64,000 bases of DNA from Dermatemys mawii (Eukaryota; Chordata; Testudines; Dermatemydidae), in contig ML677333.1 of assembly GCA_007922305.1 (NCBI GenBank), positions 16,390,676-16,454,675 on the forward strand. The letters are read 5' to 3'. The notes below the pieces were generated by a model that did no database searches, was not told where the DNA came from, and saw only the letters and a list, made by a program, of their open reading frames with translations. Each line of letters starts with the position of its first letter. Position 1 is the stretch's first letter. Position numbers and translations under genes: made by a program. Below are positions 12,501 to 25,789 of the stretch, piece by piece.

Positions 12501-13640
12501 AGATCCCAAAGATGCATCTGAAATTAACCTCTTCACCACCCTCACCCACACGAAGACTATATGTGTGAATATTAGTCCGCCAGTATTCTTTACCTGTACG
12601 CAGATGTGTTTTTAATTTTGCATTATAGAATAATGGATTTATCTAGGAGTGCTAGAAGGGAACTTACTTTCTTCAATCAAAGCCTAGTCTGATTTTTTTC
12701 AGCCTCAAGATCTTGCAGGTCATTACCATTCTACTTTTTACCGTGGAGTAACACAAAATCCTATAGACTTTATAGGCTACTGATCGCTAATGGACTTCAG
12801 TGAGTTTTACTACTCTGTTTTGCACTTCTTCCCCATCCAGCCTATCTTTAAGCACATGCTTAAGTGTTTTGTGAAATAGATGCTTAGAAGACATGCCTGT
12901 GTGCTTTGCTGAACTGAAACATAACTGGGGACTGATAGTTCAAATTTAATATCTACATATAAACAATATAAGCAAGTATTGTCCCACAGCAAAGATGATG
13001 ATAATCAGAGATGGTAAAAAACAAGCTGAAAAAATGTTTTGTTTGAAAAATGTGGTTTCAATGAAAATATTGTTTTAAAAAAATTGTGAAAAAAATCTTT
13101 CCATTTTTTAAAAATTGTTTGGTGGGACATTTCTTTCCCCGTCTCACTTTTCCCCACCCCAGATTTTCCTTTCTGTAAGTTGGAGAACTTTGGAGAAGTT
13201 ATAGAATAGCAAAAGGATAAATGAAAATAAAATGTAAAAAGTGAACGAAAAAGAAAAAAAGCCTGAACATAATTTATTTTAGTAAATGGCAAAATGGCAG
13301 ATAGAAAAAAGGGGGATGAAAAGGGGGAAAATGCGTGATTTGATTACAATGTGTAAGTACCTTCCCATGGAGAAAATTCCAGATACTAGAGGGCTCTTTA
13401 ATCTAGTGGAGAAAGTCATAACAAGAACCAACATCTGGAAGTTAAATGGCTTCAGTGCAGGCTAGCTCTGCAAGTAATTACATAGGGTTCCAGGTGGGTT
13501 TGTACTGCCTTGCCTGCGCTAAAGTGAACACTACTGCAGCTTCACTGCTGCCAGTTTCCAAACTGACCAGAGTAAAGATGACTTGGGTACATCTACATGA
13601 GCTGCAATCACACCCCGTGACTGCAGTGCAAATATACCCA
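9552..13640. other. 4-kb AT-rich stretch, no gene seen
   Basis: No exon or clear repeat was recognised. Minor words of the palindromic 'AAGCACATGCTTAAG' type occur at about 12850. Open frames at 10479-10682, 11467-11670, 11812-12075, 12047-12238 and 13005-13292 are short, AT-driven and carry no motif. Confidence 0.45.
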
Positions 13641-13786
13641 CTGGAGGATATGTTTTAGTCAAACACAAGTTATGGAACTCATTACAGGAGTAACAGGGTG
13701 AAATTCTTGGGCTTGTACTACAAACAAAGTCAAACCAAATGCTCTAGTGTTCCCTCCTGGCCTTAACAACAACAAAAATCCATGAA
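13641..13786 (+). mobile_element. CR1 LINE 3' tail fragment
   Basis: The text 'TTTTAGTCAAACACAAGTTAT', 'CTCATTACAGGAGTAACAGG', 'GTGAAATTCTTGGGCTTGT' and 'TCCCTCCTGGCCTTAA', ending near ATCCATGAA, matches the recalled reptile CR1 3' untranslated end. No coding part remains. It is strongly 5' truncated. Confidence 0.75.
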
Positions 13787-16700
13787 TTATGAAAAGGGAA
13801 TTTCTGAAATGTCAAAGATTTTAAATATTGAACTTTTGAACACTCTAATTTTGAAAAAAATATTTCATTGAACAAAAACTTCACTTCCTTTCAAACACTG
13901 CAAAACTTTGAAATTTCTGTTTTATTATATTCATTTATTCATTCTGCAAAATTGTTCTCCCATTTTTTATTTTTCTGGCCAGCACTAGTGATCATGTCCA
14001 TGGAACAGTTTGCATGAGTTAAGCCAAAAGGACTTCTTTCTGTGAGGTCAGATCTGTGAATTTATTTTGATATATTTGCAAACAATGCCTGAATTCTTGA
14101 TTAATTCTATCTTTTTAGCACACCAGAAATACCCACTTATATCATTGTGAATTTGGGTTGTGCCAGGTGTGCAGCAATGGTCATCCTATGTAAATGTATT
14201 TGCATTCCTAAGCTGGTGTACAAAATCAAACAAGAGGAAATCTGTGTGAAGACTATGCGCCCAATTTAGCACAGAACTATTGAAGTAAGTGCAATTCCAG
14301 CCATTTACAACAGGTAAAATTTGGTGCTTGTACAATACATTTATACTTGTCAAAATTGCACATATTAAGTAGATTGAATGACTTAAAGCTAGTCTAAATG
14401 CAATTTTCAGTTGAAAAATACTATATGTACTCAACACCATCAAATTGGCATCTTTATGGTATCTTGGTGGTCTTTATCTCGAACCTGGACACTGCTTAAA
14501 AAATAAAATAAAATTATATTAAGCTCAGAGTTTTAAAGAATTCTCTTAAGTGTGCATAACAAAAATGGCTGGTATCCAACATACAAGCATGCTTGTGGCC
14601 ACATTCAAACACACCCTTTTAAACTCAATCACAGATACGATTTTTCTCCTTCTTCCTTTAGTTAAAATTAATACTCACATTTTTTTAAAATACTAGTTTT
14701 CTCTGTGCTTTATTGTTATTTCAGTGGTGGTTAGTATACCCGTTCCATGGCGCTCACTGATGTCTTGCTGTGTTTCATTTAACTTGCATAGCATCTGCAG
14801 CAATTAGCTGTTCATGCCTCTATTTGCTTTCCTGTTCTGTGCATTCCCTTTCATGTATCAGATGTTTGCAAGTTTTCCATTAGACATTTCCTGCTTCTAA
14901 TAGATGTTTGCAAGGATTTTGCTTTGAGCTATGGAGGCTCCAATTTGTACTGAAATGCTTGTGTTTTTTTGGCTAGGGTTGGTGGTTTCCCCCTCTCTCC
15001 CTTTCATTCTAGAAAACATTTCAGTCATTTGGGAGAAAAATATATTTCTTGGCAAAAAAGTGAATCTGCATCCTGCACTCAGTGTCATGACTTGATCACA
15101 TCCCTTTTGTCAGGGTACACTTCTAAAATAAAAGCCCTAAATCCATACATGTAATTCCACTCAGTTAATGGCTGCAAATAAGTGCCAAAATATGTGCATG
15201 ACATTTTTAAATGTACCTCAATTTATGCATGTCACCTTCTCTGCCTAGTTTTATATTTTAAAAATGGCTTTCTGTGCTGGTTTTAACAGACAAACAAGTA
15301 TCTTTAATTTGCATTTAAAACTAAAATATATACACCCATAAAATGTTTCAAATAAGTATCAGCACTGAGAGATGGATGTCAAAATTAACAATAAAGGCAT
15401 AACTGATGCACTGAAATTTATACAAAACTGTTTGACATGTTTATGAACTTAAATAGATATGGCACCAATCTTTTTAATCCTCTCAGCTATATTACACCAG
15501 CAAAACAACATATCCTCATATACCACGGCAGCCAAAGACAGTGTCACAGTGTTTATATAATAATGTATTATCTGTCATCCCTTCATTCACATGGTATGAA
15601 CTAGATTTTTATTTTGTTTATAGAGTAATCAACCCAAGGGCTTGGAATCATCAAAGGAAACTGTCAATTTATAATATATCCCATGTGCTTTGAATTTAGA
15701 AATGAGTTGAACATTTCAGGGTTTTATTTATTAAGGTCAACCCTGGATTTGAATTCAAAATTGGGAGGAACAGAGATGGAGGAGGGCTGCTGACTCAGGA
15801 AACCTGCTGGGACTTTGTGGCATACTGCTAGGCAACAGCCCATCCCCAACACAGAAAACATACGACCACAAAATGAATGACCTCATCTATAAATCAGCTT
15901 TTTGATATGCAGATCGGACTGCAGCCCTCTTCAAATACAACTCTGCTCTGGCAGCAGGTGCAGCATAAAACTACATGGCCTTTCCCTATTTTAAAAGCTA
16001 GGACTGGTTTGCATTCTCTCCCTCTTGTCCATAACAATTCTTGAAGCACCATTATCTTAATTTTTTTTTTATTTAGATCTTCCATTTAAAAAAAGCATGG
16101 CTCATCCTTTATGTTCCTTTTCATTCCCCTAACCTTAGACCAAAACAAGAAGAGGTAGAATTAAGAAGTTGCATTAGCAATTTTAATTATTTCTTCAGCG
16201 TCTTAATACAAAGCTGACATAAGAAGAGTAACACTACAAAATACATCTACAATTTTTAACGTGCTTTTCACTAAATAACAGGTATCTTTGCAAATGACGA
16301 CTGAAACATCCTTTTCTAAAATGGCACTCATGTTTCCATTTGCATAGTAACCACTACATTTACAGAGAAGAAATTCTATTTGTGTTGCTATTTTCTGTCT
16401 CAAGTCTATATAAATTAGTATTTCTAGTGTCTGATAATTGAACTCGGTGCTGTTTTGGGTCTAACTTGACAAAGAATTATAGCATGTTGGATCACAGAAT
16501 TAAGCCATTTTTCAGCTGTGAGGTAAAAGAATAAAGAGCTACTATCCTTGATTAAGAAACAGTTCTGAGTCTCTTAGTGGGCCTCAATGAGTAATAAAAC
16601 ACAAGAACGCAATAGAATTTGTATTGTCTGTGGTTGCAGGTTATGTCCTGAAAGACGTAAACTATTACAGCTTTATAGCTATGCTTCTGGTATTAACTAA

Positions 16701-19700
16701 ATGAAAGGGTTATTTGTTCTAAATCTGTAGTCTGTATGATAGCTAATGTTAAATTCATCAAGTGCCATTGGTGAAAAAGGAGCTGGAGATGATGCAGGTC
16801 TAAGAGACACCAAGCTATAGTAATAATGGAGCGGGGGGGGGGGGGGGGGGCAAAATATTGTATGGCGAATGTTCCTTCCCAGCTTCTATCACATGCTGTT
16901 GTAGTGGGTAACTAAACATATCCAACACGGAAGATGTATTTAGCTCCTGAATCCTAAAGAAGGTAAATCTTTGGACTGTTTGTTAGGGAAAATATGAATA
17001 AAGACATATTTACAGTTTCGTTCTGTGGTTTAAGGTGCGCTGTAGTTAAATGTGGTTAGAAATATGCTGTCAAAATGTATCGGTTTCCATAAACTTTTAT
17101 CAGGATGGTTTTTGGATGTGAGACAAATTCTAAAGGAATTTTGTCAGGAACTGGTGTAGAAAATGGAAAACGCATGTTCAAGCCCCAGTTCTGCCTGATT
17201 TGGAGAATGCACGCACGTTACTGCCCCAAACAGAATTGTCATCCTCTGGTCAGCTTTTACAGTAATACTTTGGTTGGATCCATGTCTGAATTCAAATAGA
17301 AATGTACTCACAAGGAGGTAGGTATTATCAGATTTATCCAGTCTAGTAAATTATTTCCCAAATACTTCTGCAATTAATTCCTAGTGATCTGTAGCTTGTT
17401 CATAAGCCATTTAGTGTGAGTATTAAATATTTGAAATTCAACCTGGTTTGATTGATCAGAGGTAACATGGCATATTTTTCCTTATTGTCTGGATGAACAT
17501 AACTCCTTAAACCAGATCGACCATGCAAACACTTCTGATTGTGAATTCAGTTTGCTTTGAATGAATATTCTGAAATATTTGCTTCAAAGTCACTGATTTG
17601 ACAAATGTTCCCAACTGTAAACTCTTTTGCTTGAATACTTATGGAAAGTAAACACAACTGGGGGCAAATATTATTAAAACAATTTAGTGTACACAATCAA
17701 ATGAATATTAGGGGTCATTTTTTGTGATACTTTCCTAATTCTGTCAAGTACTATGTTACCTCTAGAATTGTTACAAAGTATTTTGGATTTAAGTGTTGTG
17801 GGCTTATTTCTGAACTGATCTACACATGTTCCTTTGTCCCAAGAGGACCATGTTAAAATACTGCCAAATCCCAAGATCTTTCCACTGAGTGGGATAAAAT
17901 AAAAGACAAATGAGAGCCATCTCCCATCTTTTGGGATTTACTATCATTCAGTTTGCATGGGCACTGGAAAACCATGTGCATGGGCTATGGTTCCTCAGAC
18001 CTCAGCAGACACAGCCCTGCCCTGCTTATGTAATAGAGGCAGTGATGAGCATACCTCTTTGGGAGGAATATGTAGAAATTGGCACTTCGTCTGCAGCAGG
18101 GTTTTGGGTCTCACTTGAGAGGGTCTCTGATTATGCAATCAATCATGGGGCAGCAGGGGAAGGAGGATCCTTTTTCTCTTGCCAGTGAAAAAGGATTCAA
18201 TCTTGGTAACGGACTGCACCATTACACATGTGTACTTGGGATTCTGTGTGTTTGTGTGAGGTACCTCTGAGAGCAGTTCTGGTCACTTAGCAACCATCTA
18301 GATTGCATCTCTACTGCTCAAAAAGAGCCAGTTGCCGTGAGTGCTCTTGTACATAGGAGTCATGGCATACTTGGGGAAATCTGGCCGTTGCCACTGCAAA
18401 GACCATCTTTGGGCTGCAAACTACTAGTATGTTCCTGGGGCAGATGTACTTTCTATTTTTCTATGCTGCATTCTTTTACCTGGGGCCTCCACTAGATAGT
18501 TCTAACAATAGTTTGGTTTCCCTTTACTCACACCAAGTCCTCAATACACCTCTTTGTCACGCTCATGTGCTTTGGTTACTTTGGAGGCACTCAGGCATTC
18601 TGCTGTAAAATTCCCACCCACTCCCCTAGATAGCGCCCTCTATGACTATTTTCACTTGTACCACCTTTAGCTTTAACAACTTATCCCTGATTATCCAGCA
18701 TCACAGCTGGCTCTGGAATTTAGGAGTTCCCATTGCTCAGTCCCTAGGGTAGCTGAATCCTGCCCCTTCTGTCAGATATAGAGGCATACTTACTCTTTAC
18801 CTCTTAAATCCTTTAAAAATATATCTGGAAGATAATGAAGAGAAATTCCAACTCTTGGGGAACTTCATTCTGACCCATAAGCATTAGAGAACTTTCTGAT
18901 TAACCGGAGTTGGAAGCTGTCATCTTAGCCTCTTTTTCTTTCTCTCTCAATAGGATTTAAATAAAGAAGTAAATGGTGAATAGGCGCCTATACATATCAC
19001 CAGAAGCAGTATACCCTTCTCTCCGCCCCTTCCAGCAGCATGACTCCAGCTGTAAGAGAGAGCTCTTGGTATGGAAGGCGTCCTCACTGAAGATTGTGCA
19101 ATTTGACAGGGCTGGTAATAACAAGTGATTAAAAATCATTTCTGAGGCAGCTCAGTAGCATCTGTTAAGAGTTTTAGCCTTTCCCCCTTGGGAGATCACA
19201 ATGCACATTCTCCTGGCCCTGCCTCACAGAGGCGACGGCTGCTGCTGCTGCTGTTCCTGAGCTTGAGAGGAATTGGGGGTGGTGCCCAGGCCCTGCTGGG
19301 ACAATTTGAAAGAATGAAATTGTTCCAGTGTGGTTGAAATGCAAACAGAGAAACCCCAGGAAAATCCTGATGGGGCGGGGAATCACAGATCATACAGTAT
19401 TAGGGCCTATCTTCTATCGCCAAATGCATCCCACTAAAGGAAGGAAGCACAGAGAATGAACTCTTGCAAGAATATGATCCACCACGCAGTGCTGCTGCAA
19501 CTTTAACCCCTTCGTGGCATGTTTCTGGGTAGTGATTTGACCTGAATGCTTTTGCAAAGCAATAGCCTGCAGGCTGTCCCTGGAAATTCTACAAGCGCTG
19601 GAGAAGCGTATTTCTTTGGTGGTGTGTGCAGAAAACACTCTGGTTGAAACAAGAGTGCCTTTGCTTTTGCTCTAGTTTTTTGAAGGGAAACATTATTAAA

Positions 19701-19962
19701 GCAGCTTGGAGACATATACGCAGCCCTGCAGCCTTGAAAGAGTTATTACAAATCAGAGGATAAAATGTCAATGATGCTTGATGCGGAGAAATGTGCAGAG
19801 TTAGCAGATAAGGCTGCTGAGCCAGTAGCACCAACCCCTTGCCTCTCAACACTGTGAAATTTCTGGGTTTCAGGATCCAGCCTTGAAGCAGGTCCTGCTT
19901 GAGGCGTTGGGCCAGACTACAGTGCTGAACTACTGGCCAGTGCTAGGGTCAGAGCACAGCTT
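13787..19962. other. 6-kb AT-rich stretch, no gene seen
   Basis: No exon with credible splice sites and family likeness was found. It contains the G-tract at 16833-16850 and a short (GCT)5 run at 19238-19253. Open frames such as 14186-14443, 16203-16403, 17910-18188 and 19589-19852 show no recognisable domain. Conserved non-coding elements may exist but cannot be told apart without alignment. Confidence 0.45.
16833..16850 (+). repeat. G18 homopolymer tract
   Basis: Eighteen consecutive G bases preceded by GAGC and followed by CAAAATATTG. Such tracts are unusual in an AT-rich background; length may be affected by sequencing error. Confidence 0.9.
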
Positions 19963-20560
19963 ACTCCTGGGGGAATTCTGCACCAAATAAATAAATGAAT
20001 ACATTTCTGTGCACGTTTTAAAATTCTGCATATTTTCTTTGTCAGAATAACACAATATAATTGCACCAGTTTCAATTATTTTGGTAATTTATTTCAAAAT
20101 TCCTGTCAGCAAGTATGTCTGCAACAATACAGACAGCAAAAAAGAGTCAAGAACTGTTTTTTTGACGAACAGATTCTTCGCTAGCTATATTACCACAGAA
20201 CATTGAGTGAGAATTTAAACTACAATATGGAAACATATTTCCCGCACTCCTCAGAATCAGTGCAAAGGCTTGGAGGAGTCAGGGGTAATTTAGGAGCTGA
20301 GGAAGAGGGAAGTAATTGCTGAGAAGGAGACTGGGAGTGAACCTGGAGGGTTGTTTGGTGTGAGAACTATGGAGCCGAGGCTAGGGGAGGAAGGGGAAGC
20401 AGGAGTTTAAATTAGTCCACTTCAGGAGGGGCATATTAGAGCAGCAGCTGAGGTTGGGGCTGGCTGGGTCAGTGGCTAGGGCTGGGGCAGCGAACAGCGG
20501 TCAGCCGCTGGGGCTGGAGCAACAGCTGGGGGCTGGAGCAGAAATACATATTTTCAGATG
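19963..20560 (-). mobile_element. GC-rich non-autonomous DNA transposon, copy in reverse orientation
   Basis: It starts with ACTCCTGGGGGAATTCTG, and the following A/T-rich text (TTCTGTGCACG, AAAATTCTGCATATTTTCTTTGTC) is the reverse complement of the 3' part of the repeat around 63130-63210. Farther in it becomes G-rich (20270-20540). This copy therefore shows the other end of the family whose 5' ends are at 5001 and 62061. The far boundary is approximate. Non-coding. Confidence 0.6.
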
Positions 20561-20936
20561 ATTCCTCCCCTCACCCTTGTGCATGCCCCTGGAGCAGGAA
20601 GGTTTGTTGGGGGTCTTCCCCCGTGCATACCCTAGCCTCTCCCATTCAGTCAGACATCTGTCCCATCCCTGGGTGCCCCTACACTGTCCCTCTCCCGTCC
20701 CCCATATCCCTGCTCCTCACTCTGCCACCCCCTGCCTCCCCTGTGATCCTGTACCCCCAGTCCCATTCAGCACCTGGCTTAGTGCTGTTAACTCACTAAC
20801 ACTGGTACCCCCACCCTAGTCCATCCTCCCACTAGCCCTTCTGAACCCCAGTCTATGTGACCCTCCAGCAGCCCCATGTGACCTGCTCTGTCCATTCCCC
20901 TCATATCCTGTCCCTGAGTTCTGCTGTAGTTTATAC

Positions 20937-21110
20937 CAGTTCCCAAAACAAAATAACCCATTCTGGCAAAAGGCATTTTTGCTAGTATAACTGCATTTAC
21001 ACGAGGGCATTTTTCTGACACAGCTGTGTTGTTTACGGGGGTGGTTTTTTTTTTCACATTCTTAACTGACATAGCTATGCCAGCAAAACTTTGAAGTGTA
21101 AACTAGTCCT
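20937..21110. repeat. Palindromic MITE-like repeat, partial
   Basis: Words such as TGGCAAAAGGCATTTTTGC, TAGTATAACTGCATTTACAC and GCCAGCAAAACTTTGAAGTG are shared in order with 47097-47366 (TTGTTGGTATAATTGCATTTACAC, GGCAAAAGTTTTAAATGTAGAC). The right end reads AAACTAGTCCT. It is non-coding and likely an old MITE. Confidence 0.5.
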
Positions 21111-23324
21111 AAGAAACCTGCCATGCATCTACAAAACTGGATTAGAAGACTATAAAGCAGGCTGTTCTGCCAGGCCTGGAGATGGTCAATATTTTTACTC
21201 ATTGGTTGTTCTACTACTAGTGTGAATTGTATTAGTTATTTTTCTACAGCACTTGAGAGAACAATTAAGTGTAACCTGGAGTAAACATTAAACAAGGGAA
21301 ACCCCCCTTTGTCTTCTCTCTAGCTGTATATTTAAATAATTACTTTATTTTAACAAGTAAAGTTTCATTTCCACCAGCTGCCCCTCAGCAGAAACCCTCT
21401 AGGATGTGCAACACAATAATAATTGCAAAAATAGTAAATCCAGAGACCTCTAGATCGCCTCAAAGATTAGACGTTATGCTGTTACACTTCTGTAACCACA
21501 CACTGTCATGCAGATTAACAGGAAGATAATATGCATATTAATTGTCCATGCCATGTGAGTTCTGAATGGGATGGGTTTGGCCCTCTGAGATGGTAGATTT
21601 GCTCACAGCATAAAGAAAAGACCATAAAAATCAGAGGATAACATGCTGATCTCAGTTACTCTGTAGTAAATCTAGAGTAATTCGGATGAACTCAATGGAA
21701 TTATATGGCTTAAAACAGTGTGAACACAGAACAAGGTTTAGAGACCATTCTAAATAGTCTATGCCCTGGCAATCATTAAAATGTCAAATATCCCTCCTTA
21801 GAACACAGATCACAACACAGAAGTTTCTTACATTTAATTGTAGGCCCATCATCTTGTAGTATCTTCACACATGACGTTATCATGTCAATTGCCAGGCAGT
21901 TTTCTGGTGCAAAGTGTTGTCACGTTACATGGACTAGCATTGTAACCAAAGGAACATCTCTCATCAAAATTGCTGGTATGTTAAGCAGCAGATGGGGATG
22001 GGTAGAATAAAGGATTAGCAATTCTTTCATACCTAGCCCACCCCTCCCCCCTTTCCCAGCTGGCTGTTAAAAAAAAAAACACAAAAAAACCCCAAAGCCA
22101 TATACCGGTTAGTACAAAGACAAATGATTCTCATATCCTCAGGCTTTCCTGATTCAGAATTGGCCTTAACTACTTTTCCAACCTTTTCACTTACATTACT
22201 GTGACTTTAGTTTTTACAGATAATGGCTGAGTTTGGAAGAATAAGTGACAATATATTTACACAAAAGTACTCTCATACCATCAATTATGACATTTTTATT
22301 TAAATTCTATAGCCTAATTCTATTTAATAAACATATAAACCTCTGGAATAATGTGGTTCCAATCAGTTCATTGTTTTGGTCACTGACCTCTATGCCTGTC
22401 AGAGTATACATGGCCTACAATTATTCATAAAATAGAACACAGCATAGATAGGCGCATGAGACATCATTACATGCTGGCCATTGACCATCTGCAGTAGTTA
22501 AATTTATTATGAGATGATTAGGCACATGTAGGTTGGCAGAACTCAAGCTCATGTGAGTTATTTCCCAGCCCCAGTGTAAGAGACATAGCAAATAATGTAG
22601 CAATTGTGTGGTAAATGTCCAGTATCACAATGGTGTGGTGAATGTCAGTTTTCGACTGTGCCCAGAACAGGAGCATGATGGACAGCATGATTATAGCTGG
22701 AAATCAAAATGTGGCTTTGAGAAAACATTCTTTTTTAAAAAATTTTATTTAGCTTCTGGAGATGAGATAGTCATATGTTCACATGATAGTAGTACATGTG
22801 CTGAAGTATGTGTTTAATAGTAAAGTAGCAGTTACAAAGAAACATGGGAAAAGTATTTTTGCAGAAGAAATAAAGATTGGTCATATGAAATAGAATCTAA
22901 TGGAAGTAAAATATATCTAAAATTGTACTGAAGTCTCTCTGGAATTTACTCTAAATGCATGCAAGGATGTAGATGATGCTATTACTTTAAGTCAGTTTTA
23001 AGGCCTTTTTAACTCTTTCTGTTACAATAAAAAACTTCTCTTAAATGTAATTTGTCTGTAATTCCTTGTTATTATTGACAGTGTGTTATTAACTTGTCTA
23101 GAATTTAAAAATATGTATTAAAGTTAGATACAAGACATCAGCTTCTGCAACTAGAAATTTCACCCCCTCCACAGACCAAACCAATCCTACCACTTTTTTA
23201 TTTTGAAAGATTTTTCTTGGAGAGTCACACTTTCAAAGGCAAACAGAAAATGAGGAGCTGACTTAGAACCAAATTCTGGCCTGATTTAAACTCTATGCAG
23301 TGGTGTAAATGCAGGCAGGAACAG
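21111..23324. other. AT-rich DNA, no gene seen
   Basis: No exon or clear repeat was recognised, apart from an A-rich run with CCCC interruptions near 22070-22095. Short open frames at 22245-22430, 22421-22603 and 22608-22817 carry no motif. Confidence 0.45.
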
Positions 23325-23450
23325 AAGAATCAGCATAACAGATCAAACCAGTGGTCCATTGAGTCTCGTTTCCTGTCTGTTACAAGTGGCCACCAGTATA
23401 GCATGTTTCAGAGGAAGATGCATGGAACTCCATGGTGACAATTTATGGAA
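23325..23450 (+). repeat. Interspersed repeat of the 'agaccagtggtcca' family, copy 1
   Basis: The phrases AACAGATCAAACCAGTGGTCC, TCCTGTCTGTTACAAGTGGCC and TTTCAGAGGAAG recur, diverged, at 58015-58140 in the same orientation and at 32560-32690 in the opposite one. I recall this as a common reptile repeat. Class uncertain (SINE or LINE/LTR fragment). Confidence 0.55.
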
Positions 23451-24185
23451 TAACCTTCCCATACAAGAGTTTAAAGGATATAGCTACAGTATTTAAAATG
23501 TGACTGTATTACAATATCACAAATTGAGTGTGTAGAAATTATGAATTAAGCATTTAATCTAGAGACACTTTTTTCTTTCATACATCACTTAAAGCACTTA
23601 TTTTATTCAAACTGTGAAATGACTTAAATTTTTATGGCTTTTCTCATGCAATATGATCTGCACAGTGTCACTTAAGTCAGTGGGTTTCTGTGTAGACACT
23701 GGAGACACTCCTGCAGAGCATATTTTAGGGTCAGGGCTCAACAGTTGATTTTCATATTAACTCCTGTTTCTTTATGGATATAATCACATATCATGTAATA
23801 TGCCTTGCATTCTAAATCAACTATAAACATGGCCAATTCCTTCTGGCTCTAGTTCTTGCTCATGCAAAGCAAATTGAAGTCAATGGAGTTTCAGATTAGT
23901 AAAGTTTCAGCTCCTACAGAAAGTATAAATGCTTTACAAAGGGCTTGTCTAGAACACGTGAACTGTCATCACAATGATAAATACTACTTAGCGCTCAGTG
24001 TAGCCACAGTCTGTGGTGTTTCATATCGTGTCAGCTGGTCACGTTAACCCAAACGTCCAGAATTTACCATGACAAACTGATAGTAGCGTTAAATATGATT
24101 ATTGAGATTTCCACATGGGACTTAACCACACAACTCCTAAGGAAGTTAATGACAGCTGTATGGTTCAAGAAGATGTTTTTAAAGT

Positions 24186-24268
24186 GAGAGACAAGGTGGG
24201 TGAGGTAGTATCTTTTATTGGACCAACTTCTGTGGGTGAAAAAGACAAGCTTTTGAACTACACTGAAG
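24186..24268 (-). mobile_element. Second PLE-type tail fragment
   Basis: Text 'GAGACAAGGTGGGTGAGGTA', 'TCTTTTATTGGACCAACTTC' and 'GACAAGCTT' matches a common reptile repeat whose intact members carry a hairpin followed by AAGCTT, as in the PLE tails at 53221 and 3635. Here the hairpin part is eroded. The link to PLEs is inference from shared layout, not from sequence identity. Confidence 0.4.
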
Positions 24269-25734
24269 TATTTTGTTTTTGAAAGGTTTACCCTAAATCC
24301 CCTCATCAACTTTGAAAAATCTCAACCCACATGTTCTTGTCGGGGCGTGTCTTTAACACTGTGCTAAATTAAGTTTTCCAACAAAATGTAGTTTTTCACT
24401 GTCAACAAAACCAAGGAGGGCACTGCAGTACAAGGTGACAAGCTTCCAGATCCACAGAACAGTTGCAGATTAGCTGAAATGTCTTTTGTAAACAGGTTCT
24501 TGCAAAGACCAGGGCTGTTAATTGTTATTGTGATGCATAAATCATGTAATTGAGTTAATTATCACAAAATGTTTATCTCTGTTTACTGAGATAAAATGTC
24601 AAAAGTTTGTTGACAGCAACTGGAATTACAGTAGGCAATTTTTACAACAGAAGTCAACTTATCAGGATGTATTGCTGTTTGGATATACTTATGGTCAGAT
24701 AAAACAATGTTGGTTATCTCCTAAATATCCTCTTTGCCTTGGAGAATGAATATCCCAAAGTACTTAAACAGTGTTTTTCCCCCTGGTTCCCACTGGCTGT
24801 AAAGAGAGGTCGAAGAGAGGGTAAATGCAGATTAATTTCCCTTCTCCATAGAAGGACAATTAGCATGGGCCTAATCCTTCATAACATAGGAATATGCAGG
24901 TCTTTTCTTTGCATATTCCCCATAGCACCCTATGTATGTACTGGTTCAAAGGGAGAAAGCAGGCTAGTTAATCTAGCAATAAATACTCCACAAATTGCAA
25001 AAGGGTAATACATGTAGAACTGAGCAAGCAAATGATTTTTCAGTTTGGTGACTGACTTGATAAATTCAAAATAAATTCAGTTCATCTTCATCCAACCCTT
25101 CTTTTTCCCTCACCAAAATGCCAAAAAACAAACAAACAAAAAAAGTTTGTTCAGGTCAAATGAAACACTTTGAATGTTACATTGAATCAACATTTTGTTT
25201 AGCAAATGTTGATTAAAAACCAAATACCAAAATGGTTCACTGCAAAAATGTTGAAACAAAACATTTCAACATTTTTTAAAAAATCAGTTTTCCCTAATTT
25301 TCTCCAAATTCTACCTGAATTCAATAACGGTGTCAGGGCACCAATAAATGCCCCCTCCCTTTTCCTTTTTGCCAAATTTCTTATCCTTAAAAAAAATATT
25401 GTTGCACTCTAAATACAGGGTCTGCTCCTGCCCTTTTAATTCCACTAACCTCTTGCCTTCGGTTGCCTCTTCAACAGGAAAGGTGTGTGTCCTGGGCTTT
25501 AACCAGGGGCTTGTATTCAAAAGCCAGATCAGAAATATTCTGTATGCTAATTCCCATAAAAGGCTTGTCAAGATGATTTGGAATGAGGGTAATTAACCAC
25601 TGGAACAACTTACTAAGAGTTGTGGTGGGTTCGCCACTGACAAATTTTAAATAATGATTGGATTTTTTTTTCTAAAAGATCAGCTCTACAAAGTATTTTG
25701 GAGAAGTTTTATGCCCTTGTTGTACAGGAAATGA

Positions 25735-25742
25735 GGCTAGAT
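25735..25742. repeat. Target site duplication, left (GGCTAGAT)
   Basis: Eight bases identical to 28873-28880, flanking the hAT element. Eight-bp duplications are the hallmark of hAT integration. Confidence 0.92.
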
Positions 25743-25789
25743 CATTGGTTCTCAAAGTGAGGTCACGACCCCTCGGGGGTCGCGATCTC

